Source: Citrus sinensis (lineage: Eukaryota; Streptophyta; Magnoliopsida; Sapindales; Rutaceae). Taken from it: a stretch of 64,000 bases of DNA. Positions 40,597 to 55,353 of the stretch are shown here, one piece after another. The position numbers were made by a program, and so were the translations under genes. Each line of letters starts with the position of its first letter. The first letter of the stretch is position 1. The notes beneath the pieces were generated by a model that was not told the DNA's origin, made no database searches, and was given only the letters and a program-made list of their open reading frames with translations. The DNA lies in the NCBI RefSeq assembly GCF_022201045.2, contig NC_068558.1, positions 49,083,501 to 49,147,500 of the forward strand, in the 5' to 3' direction.

Positions 40597-41781
40597 TCCC
40601 TACAAGATTTCAAGATGATTGTTCTAGTAGGGAAATCTACCATTCAAATTCATGTTTCAGATCCAGATACTGCTGCTCCTGTCTCTGTATCAGTTTGAGC
40701 CTCATTTTTTGTGGGAATAAAGTCTCAAATCCAGCCGTGTCATATCAGTAGTTTAGGATTATGAAATACTAGAGTCTTAAAAGCAGAGTTCAAAGGATTC
40801 CAGTCCTGCCAGAAAACCTGCGGATTATTTGTCAGTGGAGGTTTCGTAGCTTTTGGTTTATGTCCCAGCCCTCTGACGCCAAAATCTGGCAAACTGGGTG
40901 GTTTTCTTAAACCAAAATGTTTCTAACTAATTTATTTGGTTGTTTAAACACTGATTGTGTTGGTTGAAATTTTTTGTCAAGGGCGATGGAACGAAAGAAA
41001 TGGTTCATTTTCAGTTTTTGCTGTGAATGAGAACGAGCATAAGGATCCGAGGGAGGTTATTTTTCAAAAAACTCATCTGTATCCTAGTGCCATGCTGTAC
41101 TGGCCTTCCAGCCCACCATTCTCTAGTAATTTTATTATACCAATGTCCCATGAATTCTTCTGTTCACTGAGTTCAATCGGACTGTTTATGTTCATGTAGA
41201 AAAGAACAAATTGTGGTATGTGACCCTCATAATTTTTAACAAAGAGTTTTCAAAATCATTTTTCACCAGGCGCTTTTTTTTTTTTTTTGATTCCATTGTT
41301 CAATGCTGTAATTATATCCTGGACGACGAACTCGCAGTCGGTTGACATACAAGAAGTTTTGGTTTGAAAAAAAGGACGGCATCGATAGAATCGATTTAGT
41401 TCACCACTTGAGAAGAGAAGCTGGCAACCAAAGCCATTATTATTATGACCAAGACCAGCCATTGTCTTGGATCCTTATTGGCCCCTTTCGCATGAGTGCA
41501 TAACTCACCCACGCTTCGAATTAACTAGTCATTTTAACTAGTTTTCTCAACCTTACTTTTGTAATTGTAAAAGCTTAGGCAAGATATGCTACGGGATCTA
41601 AAGGCACTTGTACTGCCTGCTCGATCATTTACGATGCATCAAACCTTTGCACAGAAATACAAGCCCTTTTCCATCATAAACACATGATAATCTGCAGGCT
41701 TCTTCACTGTTCTTGGACAACTTGAAAACATCTTCTTTCAATATTCAAAATCAGAAATCCAAAACCACTAAAAGATTGCAA
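40597..41781. other. Convergent intergenic region between FolD and taspase
   Basis: Contains the 3' untranslated regions of two genes facing each other. A 68-codon frame on the minus strand (41462-41256) has no recognisable family and is preceded by no promoter that I can see, so it is not called. No other gene is seen. Confidence 0.5.
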
Positions 41782-44926
<3,145 letters not shown>

Positions 44927-45431
44927 GAGATGATCAGCTTAAGTGGCTGTGGAATCAATGCGCGCTGTAAGAGAGATTAAAGCACTAAAAGAGTAACGAG
45001 GGCGAGTCTTTGCGGCTTTGCGCGGGCTACTGTCGGTTTCAGTTAAGCCATTTTATGGAAATTAACAGATTCAAAATTAAGCATGTCGGCCCACGGACGC
45101 AGTTGCGTTTTCAGTTTGCTATCAGTTGGATAAATTAAAAAAGTATACAAAGAAATTTGTTTATTGGATTATGAAACGATATATTATAGTGTTCATGTGC
45201 AGGTTTTGCTGCCGCTCCCGTGTTTTTAACGGAGATTTTGCACTCCTACATCCAGCATGCAGGAACTTACCCCGCGATCAAACAACCGCAACATATCCAT
45301 ACATCAAATACAACGAATCCAATTGGCAAATGCCTTTCTCAATTGATCAAATAAAATTACATTGAATTGCTCGCATTAGAAATACGAATTATTCTCTTGT
45401 GTTTGTAGACTTACTATAACTTCTCCCAAAT
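44927..45431. other. Short spacer between taspase and phosphomannomutase genes
   Basis: Both neighbours are on the minus strand, so this about 500-base gap must hold the taspase promoter and the phosphomannomutase 3' untranslated region. A 79-codon plus-strand frame (45126-45365) shows no family resemblance and is not called. Confidence 0.5.
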
Positions 45432-47879
45432 TCACGGTTTAGCCAGGAAGAGAGCCTTACACTTTTCCATAGTATCCTCAGGGCTGGTAACTGCAAAAGG
45501 GAAACCCCATAATGGACATCATATTCATATTAATACCACAATATAAATAATGGAAAGCATTGTTGCAGCAACAATTGTTCATTGGAAATTCCATAGAAAT
45601 GAGATTCTCTTATCTTGAGCAACCACGTAAAAAATAACTCTATTTACTTTGTTTTACTTGGCGTCTGGTAGAAACAACTTATTGTCATCTCATGTATAAG
45701 ATCATTTCTTTTGTGTCCAAGGATACAACCGCTTTTACATACACTAGCTATTGATGTCAGCATCATCACCAATTCTAATGATTGTTCAATTGGGCACCCA
45801 TTTGGTTAGGAGAACAGAATAGGGCAATATCATTTCCATCTGACATGCAATATGCCAGGAAGTAGATTGAAGTTAAAATGTAAAGCTGACCTGTGTGACC
45901 CACTGTTCGCTCGGATTCAAAAATTTCATGATCATTCCCTCCCTGAAACAAAACACCCAAGCTCTTTTATTAGTTCCAACTTCCAACAGATACATTAAGA
46001 CATCATTAGACTAAAACTACAAAGCCGTGTGGAAGTGTGGGCCCAAGCCTGAATCCCAATCCCAATAAATGATAAATCTAGTAGTGATAGAAACCATGTA
46101 AAAGCAGTTGATTGGAATAAGTCACAGAAAATATGATTTATTGATAACATTTACATAAAAGAGAGAAATATCATCAAAAGGATAAAAAATGAAGGTTGAG
46201 TGGCATAGACATAAAGAAGGAAGAGCAAGCACAAAAGAAATGAGCAAGGACAGAAGCTAACCTTGTAAGTTTTGTCCCCAAAAAAGTGAATTTCATTGAA
46301 GTCATCAAGGTATCTCAAGCAGTATGTCTTGTCCCATCCCTGGGGAAACACCTGTTACACACGTCATCTAGATTCAATTAGCAATCCTTCCAATTTACCT
46401 TAAAAAGTAAAAAGTTCAAAGGTTATTGAACCATAATCTTGATATAATATCAACACACATCAAAGCTTATCTGTCCTCCAATTGAAAATGTCAAGTTAAG
46501 GTGAGCAAACTTCTCCCGAAGCACAGATACCATTTTTGGCCGTATATTGTGAATCTGAAACCTCAGTTGTGCATAGTGTATGTCAGCAAAAATATTGTCA
46601 AAGAGGTAATCTACACTGCATAAATATAGACTAGTATAATCTTTTAGATAAAAAGAACAAAACTTTCTTACCTTGTCATACCTCTCAAACTCGTCCCTTT
46701 CTTCTTGGCTGCAGTTTCGCCCAATTGGTGAAATATTAAGCATCCCACTTCGGAATTCAATGAAAGTTCCCCTATAATTTGAACCAATAAAAAAAATGAA
46801 GTTATATTCAGCTGTGCAGCTAAAAGAATAGATAGTTCAACTTTACCTGAAAATTAATAATCAGGCTCTGATGCACTACCGGCTCACCTTTTAATTGGAA
46901 TGTCCAAGTCAGCAATGTAATGAAGAGTAAAATTTATGAATTCCTGCATAATTGTTTCCACTTCATCAAATTAAAAAGTACAAATTCCATGTACCAGTAA
47001 GACCATTGACCATGGTGTATATGAGCATAGCATTCAAAAACCATTTAAAAAAGCTCAGAAGCCATATATTGTCATGGTATAACACCTATTTTAACCCTAA
47101 TTATTAATTTTGCAAACATGACATCAAAGAGTTATCACACTCAGTAGGGACACATCTTACCTTGAGCTTTTCGCCTCCAAGAAATGATTTCAAGCTCTGG
47201 AAAAAGGAAAAATACACAACCCATCAGGGTACTCTACATCAATAGTTCATAAAAAGCTATTTGACGCTTCAGATTCAGTGTGATATATGCCTTTGACCTA
47301 GTTCAAGTTTCAGGGCTCATGTCACGAAGCCTAGTTCAAGTTTCAGGGCTCATGTCATGAAGTACCTGTGTGCCAATTAATTTCCCATCCTTATGAGCCA
47401 CAAGACCATTCTCAGAAAACACATAATCGTATTCATCAATAACTGCATTAACCAAAACATTGTTTAAAGCCCGAAAACAAATCTTGGTGACTGTAATGTA
47501 GAAAGCAATAAATTTACACACAAGCTTTGGAATCATAGGCTCTACAAACCTGTCTTCCCAAGCTGCTCTGATATCTTAGAAAGATCAGATCCACCGACGA
47601 CTCCAACTGTAACAACCTACAAATTGAACAAATCTTAAATCAAATTGTAACAAAGCACTTCAAAGATCACTCATTTACAATAACAAACGCCATTTACCTT
47701 TCTCAATTCCCGCATGAACTCTAACATTTGTGGTGTTGCCGCCTGAATGACAGAAGCACATTAAAAATGAAATATAATTTTCAATTCAACAGCATTGAAA
47801 ATGTAGATACCTTTCTCGGAGCCGTGAGAGTTCCGTCAACATCAAACAGAGCTAATAAACCTTGCTTCCTAGCAGCCAT
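45432..47879 (-). CDS. PMM: Phosphomannomutase
   Basis: Cytosolic enzyme interconverting mannose 6-phosphate and mannose 1-phosphate, feeding GDP-mannose for ascorbate and N-glycan synthesis. Eleven exons on the minus strand: 47879-47811, 47742-47698, 47616-47550, 47442-47366, 47196-47161, 46943-46888, 46771-46672, 46554-46459, 46351-46262, 45942-45891, 45490-45432; 248 residues, as usual for eukaryotic PMM. HAD-superfamily signature FDVDGTLT gives the phosphoryl-accepting Asp (13) and the acid/base Asp (15). Also [64 protein letters not shown] and [20 protein letters not shown] for substrate and magnesium binding. Nothing is missing. It does not belong to the larger bacterial-type phosphoglucomutase family. 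Confidence 0.95.
47293..47361. repeat. Tandem direct repeat in a phosphomannomutase intron
   Basis: A unit of 33 bases (contains TAGTTCAAGTTTCAGGGCTC) occurs twice head to tail at about 47295-47327 and 47328-47360, with one C/T difference. It begins just inside the intron after exon 4, next to the splice donor. Confidence 0.75.
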
Positions 47880-49229
47880 TGGAGTTTGAAATGTATAGAT
47901 TTATCTGAAATCAAATTCACAAAATTTGTAAAGGCAATAATAATAATAATAATAATAATAAAAGATGTTTCTTCCTTTTAAATTCAGAAAATATTAACCT
48001 GAATAGAAGTGAATGAATAGCGTGAGTAGAGCGCAGAGCTTTGAATTTGGACGCGGAATTTAAAGCAGATCTTGATCTTGAAATCTTGAATGGCGGAAGC
48101 TGGGAAGTTACGGGGAAGTAATTGTATTCTAGAGGGTAACTTGAGAGTGACGTTAGATCTGGAGATTAGTCTTCAGTGGTTTATCGATTCTTCTCTCGTG
48201 CTTCAGGCTCTAGCGGATGTTCGGTGGTTCCGATGTACTCATTAGATCATTACCGTTGGAATATGCGATATCTGACGGTGATGGGTTGCGGGCCAACGTC
48301 AATCTCAAGCGATGGAGAATTAGAGAGATTCAATTTGGTCTGACTGCTTTTACTGAGGGTGACGTGTCGCATTTGCATTGGTTGCAGTAGCTTTTACTTG
48401 CATGTCTACGAGACTACAATGAGGTAAATGTTTTTTTATTAAAAATCTGTATTTTTTTATTTCTTAATTCATTCTCAACTTTAATATGGTTAAGGATATT
48501 GGTTAAAAATTTACCATATATATATATATGTGTGTGTGTGCGCACGCGCGCATGTATATAAAAAAATAAATGAATATCTATAAAAGATGATATTTTATAT
48601 TTTTATTTAAAGACAGTAATTAAATTACATTATATGTAACTTACAACAATCCAAAAGTAATCAACCAATATAAGAGAATAGTACCATATAAAATAAGTAG
48701 AAAGTCATGAATAATTACATGTGAATTTATTGTAAGTTCAATTATCTGTAACTTTGCAAGACCCATATTCAATTGATGAATGGTCTTTTACTCTGTGTTT
48801 AGGGTCACTCAAAGTAGATGGAACCTGGGTTTGGAAGAACAGACAATACTCTGTTTCCTGTCGAAAACAGAAAAACCATTTACGTGAGAGAATAAGATTT
48901 GATCCGACAAAATGTGATTGTAGTGTACGACATAGAGCGTTGGCAGTAACCAGTAAGCTGCCTATGTACAAGCTACAAAAGACGTGAAAGGAAATTGCTT
49001 CTGAGAACCACTTTTTTGTTTAAGCTTGAGAGGAAATTTCTCATTGCCCTGAATTCCTGTTCATTGGGACCCTTTTGGCTACTCATCCTTTAGGCCATTA
49101 AAATATGTTCAGATGAACCTGAATATGCATGCACATGACATCAACATTTCAGAAGTACTCGCAAACTTATTATTTATTTTATCAAGCAAGCGTGTTTTGG
49201 ATTTGAATTACACAGATGAAGGAATCAAA
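47880..49229. other. Phosphomannomutase promoter and spacer
   Basis: The first 400 bases are the likely leader and promoter of the minus-strand phosphomannomutase gene, with an AAT microsatellite at about 47937-47960. A mixed TA/TG/CG dinucleotide tract lies near 48517-48556. The rest shows no gene. Confidence 0.5.
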
Positions 49230-50075
49230 TGTTACTTTAAGACAGCATTTACTTTTTGGATTGGATTGAGAATCTTGGGGAGTGGGAATCCTAGAATTGA
49301 GAGTGTGGAGTAGGAGTGGGAGTAGGTTGTTTACTTACACTATAATGGACGCATGAAATGGAAATCAGAATCTAATTTATGTGTTTACTTTGTCTTGGAT
49401 TGGAAGTAAATAGTTTCAAATTATAATTTTACCCTTATTTAAAGAATTATAATTTTTAATTGCAAAACTAATAAAAAATATATTTAATGAATAATATTTA
49501 TTTTATTATATTTGTAAATTTATTATAATTATTAATATTCTTAATTATGAACAATAAATTATTAATTGTAATTTTAATATAAAATAAAATGTTATTTTAT
49601 TTTATTTTATATAATTATATTAAATTTATTATTATATAAAATAATAATATAATATTATTTAGTACAAAATTAATATTTTCTTAGAATAAAGTATTTATTA
49701 TTATTATTAAATAAATATAGTACTATTATTTTTAAAATAAATATAATAATATTATATTTATTAATTTTCTATTAATATAATAATATTATTTTAAAATAAT
49801 TTTAACTTAGAATCAATGTAAATTATTATTTAGTTAAATATAATATTATTATTTAAATAAATATAATATTATTTATTTTATTTTATTAATTATAAAACAT
49901 AAAATAAAAAAAGGATAGAAATGGGAGAGGTGGGAGTGGATTCCCACTCCCACTCCCCACTCCAAAAATGAGTGGGGCCCACGGAGTGGAACTCCCAACC
50001 CCTCTCCATTTTAAGTAAACGTTGGAGTGGGAGGAATCCACACTCCTCACTCCCACTCCAGCAAGTAAACACAAC
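49230..50075. mobile_element. Probable non-autonomous DNA element with GAGTGGG-rich ends
   Basis: The left end (about 49250-49345) is rich in GAGTGGGA/GGAGTGGG with a GTTTACTT motif. The right end (about 49918-50075) is its opposite-strand counterpart (CACTCCCACTCC, AAGTAAAC). Between them are about 550 bases of almost pure A/T. This pattern, with GTTTACTT next to repeated GGAATGGG-like words, is common in plant MITEs. Precise termini and target duplication are not resolved, because the word repeats allow several alignments. Confidence 0.5.
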
Positions 50076-50152
50076 ATAAAACTAGTGACAGGGTTAGAAC
50101 CGTAGTTCTTCTCCATCTGTGTATATGTTAAACTTTCATCAGCAGCATTGCA

Positions 50153-51974
50153 TCAAAAAGGTGCCTCTTCCTTGCGCAGAAAGAAACGACCAGTAGGACC
50201 ACCATCGGGCAGCAAAGCAAGCTTCACAGGACTTTCAGCACCTTCTTCAACAGATAATATGCCAGCATGGAAGTTTATATCGGTTTTGACAAAGCCAGGA
50301 CACACACAATTAACACAAAATTTTGGATACCTCTTGGCTAAAATCCTTGTGTACGCATTAATAACTGCTTTCGACACCTTATAAGCAGAAGAGTGAGGAC
50401 ACCAGCCCCTATTTGCAATTTCACCCTCTTCATAATCTTTAAAGTAATCCTTCACCACCATTTCTATTCTCTCTTCTGTAAGGTTTTCAACATCACCTAA
50501 CACAGCTCTGGCTTTTTCTGGTAAATCCTGAAACAAATTATACACGAGAATATCATAAGTTTTGTTTTTGTAAATGTACAACTGATCCTTCAGTTAAGGA
50601 AAATTCGGTACCTTTAGGGCAGAGACATAGGAGGAAAGGTTAACAAGTCTTGGTGAATCAGATAATTCCAGGAGAGGAATAAGTGCTTCGCATGTTTGTT
50701 TAGTGCCGTAGTAGTTTGTTTTCAGGCATTCTACTGCTAACTCATAAGTTTGATAACAAACTTTGCTCCAGTCAACTTCAGCATCACCCTTCGTCTATAG
50801 AAAACAAACATTAACTAATAATGGGATTATTATTTCACCTATAGATATGTGAAATTTAAAATATTAGTGGTTCCAAACTCACTTTCTGATGGTGGAAAAT
50901 GAGGTTAATTAATATTGAATCATATATAATATATTGATTACATCTTACAATTTGATAGCCTGAATCTGCGAAAGCATCCATATCAAACTTGACACTTGCA
51001 ATTCCTGCATTGTTAGCCTGTATGCACATACAGGTCTAACCCTCAGCATCTTTCATTTTATACTTCGACTACAAGAATATAGACTTGAAAGAACATATTC
51101 ATAGACAGAACCTTTGATAACTTGGCAAAATAGATACCTTCAGGAATAGATCTGTCTCAAAAACTCACTATATTGCAGTTTGGTTCATACATTATCATAT
51201 TGTATAATTACATCCACATCCCTGATTTTCATATTTTTCTTGTACCAAATAGGTCACTGTCCCTATTGCTTTGACCAAAGTAAAATTAAAATACTGAATT
51301 TTGATTGATGCAATGCATTCACGCAAGTTAACATTAGAAGATATTTCAGTAATTCCAACAGGGCGGTCACTGGTCGCTGCTAGTCAGGGACCTATTTCAT
51401 ACAAATAGAAAAAGAATAAAAGTTGTCCTTAATAGAAAAATATGAAAAAAATGAAAGGGAGCTGGATGATATTACCCACCCCAAGAATGAAATAAATACA
51501 GTATATGTCATCCCCGTCCTCCTCTTAGGTTAGGGGAGGTTAGAGGAGGGGCAATGGGTATGGGTTGAAATGGAAATGAATAGAACTGATAAAATCTTAC
51601 CAAAATATCAAGCTTTCCAAATTGGGTTTTGATGAAGTCAGCGAGAGACGAAACACTGGCAAGGTCAGAGATATCAAGCTGATGAAAAAGCAAAAGCTCA
51701 GGGTCAACACCAGAAGCTTTGAGCTTCTCAACAGCTTCAAGACCCCTCTTCTCATCTCTAGCAGTTAAAACTACTGTGATTCCTTTTGAAGCTAATTGCC
51801 TCACTGTTTCAAACCCAATCCCCTTGTTTGATCCTGTAACAACTGCATACCTGAACACAATTTATTTAAAACAAACAAAACACAATGTCAGAACAATTAA
51901 ATAGAAAATCAAACGTGAAAGAAAACGAATCAAGGCCAAAGGGAAAAAAAATACTTCTTAGTTGCTTCCGCCAT
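50153..51974 (-). CDS. Short-chain dehydrogenase/reductase, neomenthol dehydrogenase/carbonyl reductase type
   Basis: NAD(P)H-dependent reductase of the plant SDR114C group (menthone/neomenthol reductase, salutaridine reductase-like). Five exons on the minus strand: 51974-51955, 51850-51601, 51017-50949, 50794-50612, 50527-50153; 298 residues. Rossmann motif [10 protein letters not shown] (about 10-19), NNAG (written ANNAGIA), catalytic Tyr and Lys in SSAYKVSK (Tyr about 223, Lys about 227) and [10 protein letters not shown] are present. The segment between NNAG and YxxxK is longer than in classical SDRs, as in the monomeric carbonyl-reductase-like members. Exon 1 is only 20 bases. No transit peptide, so cytosolic. 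The substrate cannot be read from sequence. A diverged tandem copy lies just upstream of its start. Confidence 0.93.
51180..51450. repeat. Possible inverted-repeat element in intron 2 of the intact SDR gene
   Basis: The segment near 51230-51285 (ACCAAATAGGTCACTG) is matched in inverted orientation, with differences, near 51355-51440 (complement reads GAAATAGGTCCCTGAC). The span is non-coding and would be a small non-autonomous element inside the intron. The arms are imperfect, so this is tentative. Confidence 0.35.
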
Positions 51975-52740
51975 TGATGAGAAGAAGTGGGAGAATTGAG
52001 CAATGTATTCAAAATTTTTTGGTTGTATCGATGAAAAGCAATGAAACTCTTGCTTTTATTGATTTATTTCTTCTCCTGCGGAGATTTTTTTTTTTCAGGG
52101 GAAAACACCATTAAAGTAACACCAAAAATAGGTGCAATCATAATAAGACATTTTTAAAGAATTGAAAAAACTTTCCCATGTCTACACATAATTAACCCGT
52201 GCCGGTTGTTTATCCTTGTTTTCAACAAAGGCGGGCTTTTTATTTGTAATATTTAATATTAGTTCACTTGCAAGTAAATGACATAAAGATTTTTGGTAGA
52301 ATTTGCTCGGGTGTCCGTTATACTCCGTTTGGTACAATTTATTAAATAAAATTTATAACAATAAAAATTATATAAGTAGAGTTTCTATTAATAGAGTTTT
52401 TTGACAAAAAATTATTTGATGTTTGATTGTCAATTAAAAAAGTATTTTTGAAACATTAAATTGTTTGCTTATGTAAAACTAAAAGTGTTTTTGTGTAATT
52501 AAATTATTAAAAAAGATCAGCTTAATAATAAAGAAACAAGTCATAGAGCTAGCTTTATTTCTAGTAGCAACACTGCCTGTCAAATGTCTGAAAGAAGCAA
52601 GCATTCAGATACGATATATACATGCAACAAAAAGGAATCTAACAAAATAGAAAATATTACTTGCTTGCTAGTCTTACAGTATACAATGTAATAGCATTCA
52701 AATTCACAAATTTTCACATGCAGAGGTGGATGAATAGATT
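51975..52740. other. Spacer between the two SDR copies
   Basis: Holds the promoter of the intact SDR copy and the 3' flank of the damaged copy. The segment 52550-52740 resembles 63820-63970 at the right edge (both contain CTGTCAAATGTCT), which shows that the 3' flank was duplicated together with the gene. Confidence 0.55.
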
Positions 52741-53080
52741 TCAATCAAAAGAGGTCTCTTCTTTCCGCGAAAAGAATAGGCCAGAAGGACCGCCATTGGG
52801 CAGCAGAGCTAACCACACAGGACTTTCTGCACCTTCTTCTGTGGTTAATTTGCCGTTGTTGTAGTTCATATCTGTTTTGACATAACCAGGGCAAATGCAA
52901 TTGATGTGGAGATTCGGGAATTTTTTGACCAAGATCCTTGTGTAGGCATTGATAGCTACTTTTGATACTACATAAGCGGACATAGAAACCGGCCAGCCTT
53001 TGGTTTCAAGGGAACCTAGTTTAAAATCATTCAAATACTCCCTCAGCACCTCATCCACTCTCTCTTCCGTTAGGTTCTCA

Positions 53081-53171
53081 ACATCGCTTAGCACTCCTTT
53101 TGCCCATTCATTTGTCACATACTGAACAAGAAGATCAGCAACATCGCTTAGCACTCCTTTTGCCCATTCAT
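53081..53171 (-). repeat. 31-base direct repeat across an SDR splice acceptor
   Basis: An identical 31-base segment occurs at 53081-53111 (inside exon 5 of the damaged SDR copy, encoding NEWAKGVLSDV) and at 53141-53171 (inside the preceding intron), 60 bases apart. The intron copy keeps the same frame and could be read in place of, or in addition to, the exon copy. Confidence 0.85.
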
Positions 53172-53399
53172 AAATCACAGTTTAATATTATAAGGGTTGT
53201 CAAATTATTTTACCTTTAACTTTCCCCAGGAAGAGGAAACATTAACAATTCTTGGTGAATCTGATAATTGGAGGAAGGGAATCAGTGCTTCACACATTCT
53301 TTTGGTACCATAGAAGTTTGTTTGAAGGCATTTTCAGTTGACTCATGAGTTTGAGTTGTCAATTCATACCATTTGACCGGCGTACCATCCTGCATCATT

Positions 53400-53416
53400 G
53401 GGGGGGGGGGGGGGGG
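53400..53416 (+). repeat. Run of 17 G
   Basis: An uninterrupted G homopolymer lies a dozen bases before exon 4 of the damaged SDR copy (a C run in the gene's sense, inside the intron near the acceptor). Such runs are unusual in this AT-rich window and are error-prone in sequencing. Confidence 0.9.
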
Positions 53417-53760
53417 AATTGGTCTCAGAGGTGCTGTTTTATACATTTTTTCCAAAGGATTTTATATACAGTAAGCTAAGTCTATAGATCTTCAAACTGT
53501 TGTTCACTTTCAACTCTAAACCTTCATGTGGCTCTCAATTGAAAGGATTGGAAATATACATGATCTATTTGGGATCAAAGCACTATGACGTTTATCAACA
53601 GTTTCTTATCAATAGCTGTCTACTAACTTGATGCAAGACACTTTATCTACTACTCTATCAAAATTAAGCCACAGCATTGCAGTTACAAATAGGCCTGTGG
53701 ATGGCAAGGGGGAAAAAAAGAAAAAGAAAAGAAAAGGGAAAAAAATATATCAAAATATAC

Positions 53761-54176
53761 CTTGACAAAACCTGAGAAATTGTCACCCTCCAAAATGACT
53801 CCACTAGTCCCTGAACGGTTGACCTACCAAGAAGTACAGAACTCATAATAAATCAGTTTATATATTGACCAAACTATTGGGTATATATAACTGCGAAATA
53901 AATCATATTACTTTAAGAAGTAACTTGAAAGAGTTTACAAAATGTGTTTAGTTGCTGTACTTTCAAAATCAAGCTGCAACAAACATTACGAACAGGATCT
54001 TAGATGACAGCACCCAAGCCATCTATTTTCCTTCAAATTACATCTAATACCATTCTTATCCCTTTTTTGAAGATAATGGAAAGAAAATAAATCACATATA
54101 TATGTGGAAGTACCTTGACAACACCAGATAAATCATTACCATCCATACAGACTCCACTAATCCCTGCATTGTTCAC
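53761..54176 (-). repeat. Tandem duplication containing SDR exon 3
   Basis: Two 63-base exons, 54176-54114 (VNNAGISGVCMDGNDLSGVV-K) and 53823-53761 (VNRSGTSGVILEGDNFSGFV-K), have equal length and phase, an AG before and GT after. The intron sequence upstream of each is also similar (TTTATATATTGACC against TTTATATATCGACC). The unit is about 350 bases. Confidence 0.85.
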
Positions 54177-55017
54177 CTGCCAAAAAATCCAAAATTTACA
54201 ATAAATTGGTTTATATATCGACCAAAAATAGTTACATGACAAAGAAAACTAATATATTCTTGTGGTATGGAGGACGGATGAACTTTGGATTGCCCTGATA
54301 CCGCTTGTTATATTTCAGAGACTTGTCATTAACCCAAAAATCTAACAAATTAGTTGATATTACTTGCCTACCTAAAAAAGCCCTGAATATTTCAATCTAA
54401 TGTAAGGCCCCACCAATTAGCAACAGCACCGTAGTTTTATCAAGAAGAATCACTTCTAGAATTGTGTACCCAACTGGGACATACAACGTTACACACTATT
54501 ATTATATTTTGCAATAAATATGCTCTACAAAGTATAAATGCCGCATACAATCTTATATTACGTCACAAATCCGAATTATGATGTACATACCCGGCTATAT
54601 TTTAAGAAAAAAGATAGAAAAAGTATCGAGAAACGGAAGTTCAATCGTACCAAAATATCAAGCTTTCCAAAATGACTTCGAATGAAATTAGCTAGAGAGT
54701 GAATAGCAGCAGGGTCTGCAACATCAAGCTGATGAAAGATCACATTATCAAAGCCAGACTGTGTCAGTTTTTCAACAGCTTCAAGACCCCTCTTCTCATC
54801 TCTGGCTGTTAGTACCGTAGTGACCCCATTTGAAGCCAATTGCCTCACTATTTCATACCCAATTCCCTTATTTGCTCCTGTAACAACTGCATGCCTGATA
54901 AGAAATTTTCCAACCGAAAAAATAAAAAGAAGTCAGAGAAGAAAAGAAAACAGAACATGAAAGAAGAAGAAGAAGAAGAACAGGAAGAAGGAAGTACTTT
55001 GTTGCTGCTTCTGCCAT

Positions 55018-55353
55018 TGAATGGAATGATAAAGTTGTGCACGACAACGAAGGTCACTGGCTTGAGATATATTGAGAGTTTCCGTTTCTCCATCATGTCT
55101 TGGATAAAGTCGGGAAAAAAAAATATTTCTTTAGATTTTTTGTGCGGATAGTGATAAAAAAATCATCCACAGGTGCCACTTATCTATTTTTTTAGCGCAA
55201 ATACTTTTAAATCATTCAATTTAAAAGAGTTAGTTATTATATAAATTATAAAAACTTATGTTTTAAAGAAGTTAAAAAAATTTTTTTTTTCAAGTCTACA
55301 GTTTTAAAATGTGTTTGTATAAAAAAATAAAAAATTTTAAAAAATGACAGTAG
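55018..55353. other. Promoter side of the damaged SDR copy
   Basis: AT-rich non-coding stretch between the SDR start and the left end of the inverted-repeat element. Nothing else is seen. Confidence 0.5.

Larger units (their letters stand above)
52741..55017 (-). pseudogene. Second, damaged SDR copy with a duplicated exon
   Basis: Tandem relative of the neighbouring intact SDR gene, same strand and same intron positions. Exons seen: 55017-54998, 54894-54651, 54176-54114, a duplicated version of exon 3 at 53823-53761, 53389-53214 and 53121-52741. Rossmann motif VVTGANKGIG, VNNAGISG, SAYVVSKVAINAYTRI and CPGYVKTDMN are intact. Exon 4 is 176 bases against 183 in the intact copy; one base seems to be missing in GAAAATGCC (about 53328-53335), which shifts the frame within 'ENAFKQTS' where family members have 'CLQTNFYG'. 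The exon also lacks two codons. Without this shift the gene would encode about 294 residues. Either a recent pseudogene or a sequencing error; the 17-base G run next to exon 4 suggests caution. Confidence 0.75.

Noticed and set aside
41256-41462. 68-codon minus-strand frame in the FolD/taspase gap
   Set aside because: Low-complexity ends and no family resemblance; it lies where two 3' untranslated regions converge.
45126-45365. 79-codon plus-strand frame near the taspase promoter
   Set aside because: No recognisable domain, and it opposes the transcribed strand of both neighbours.
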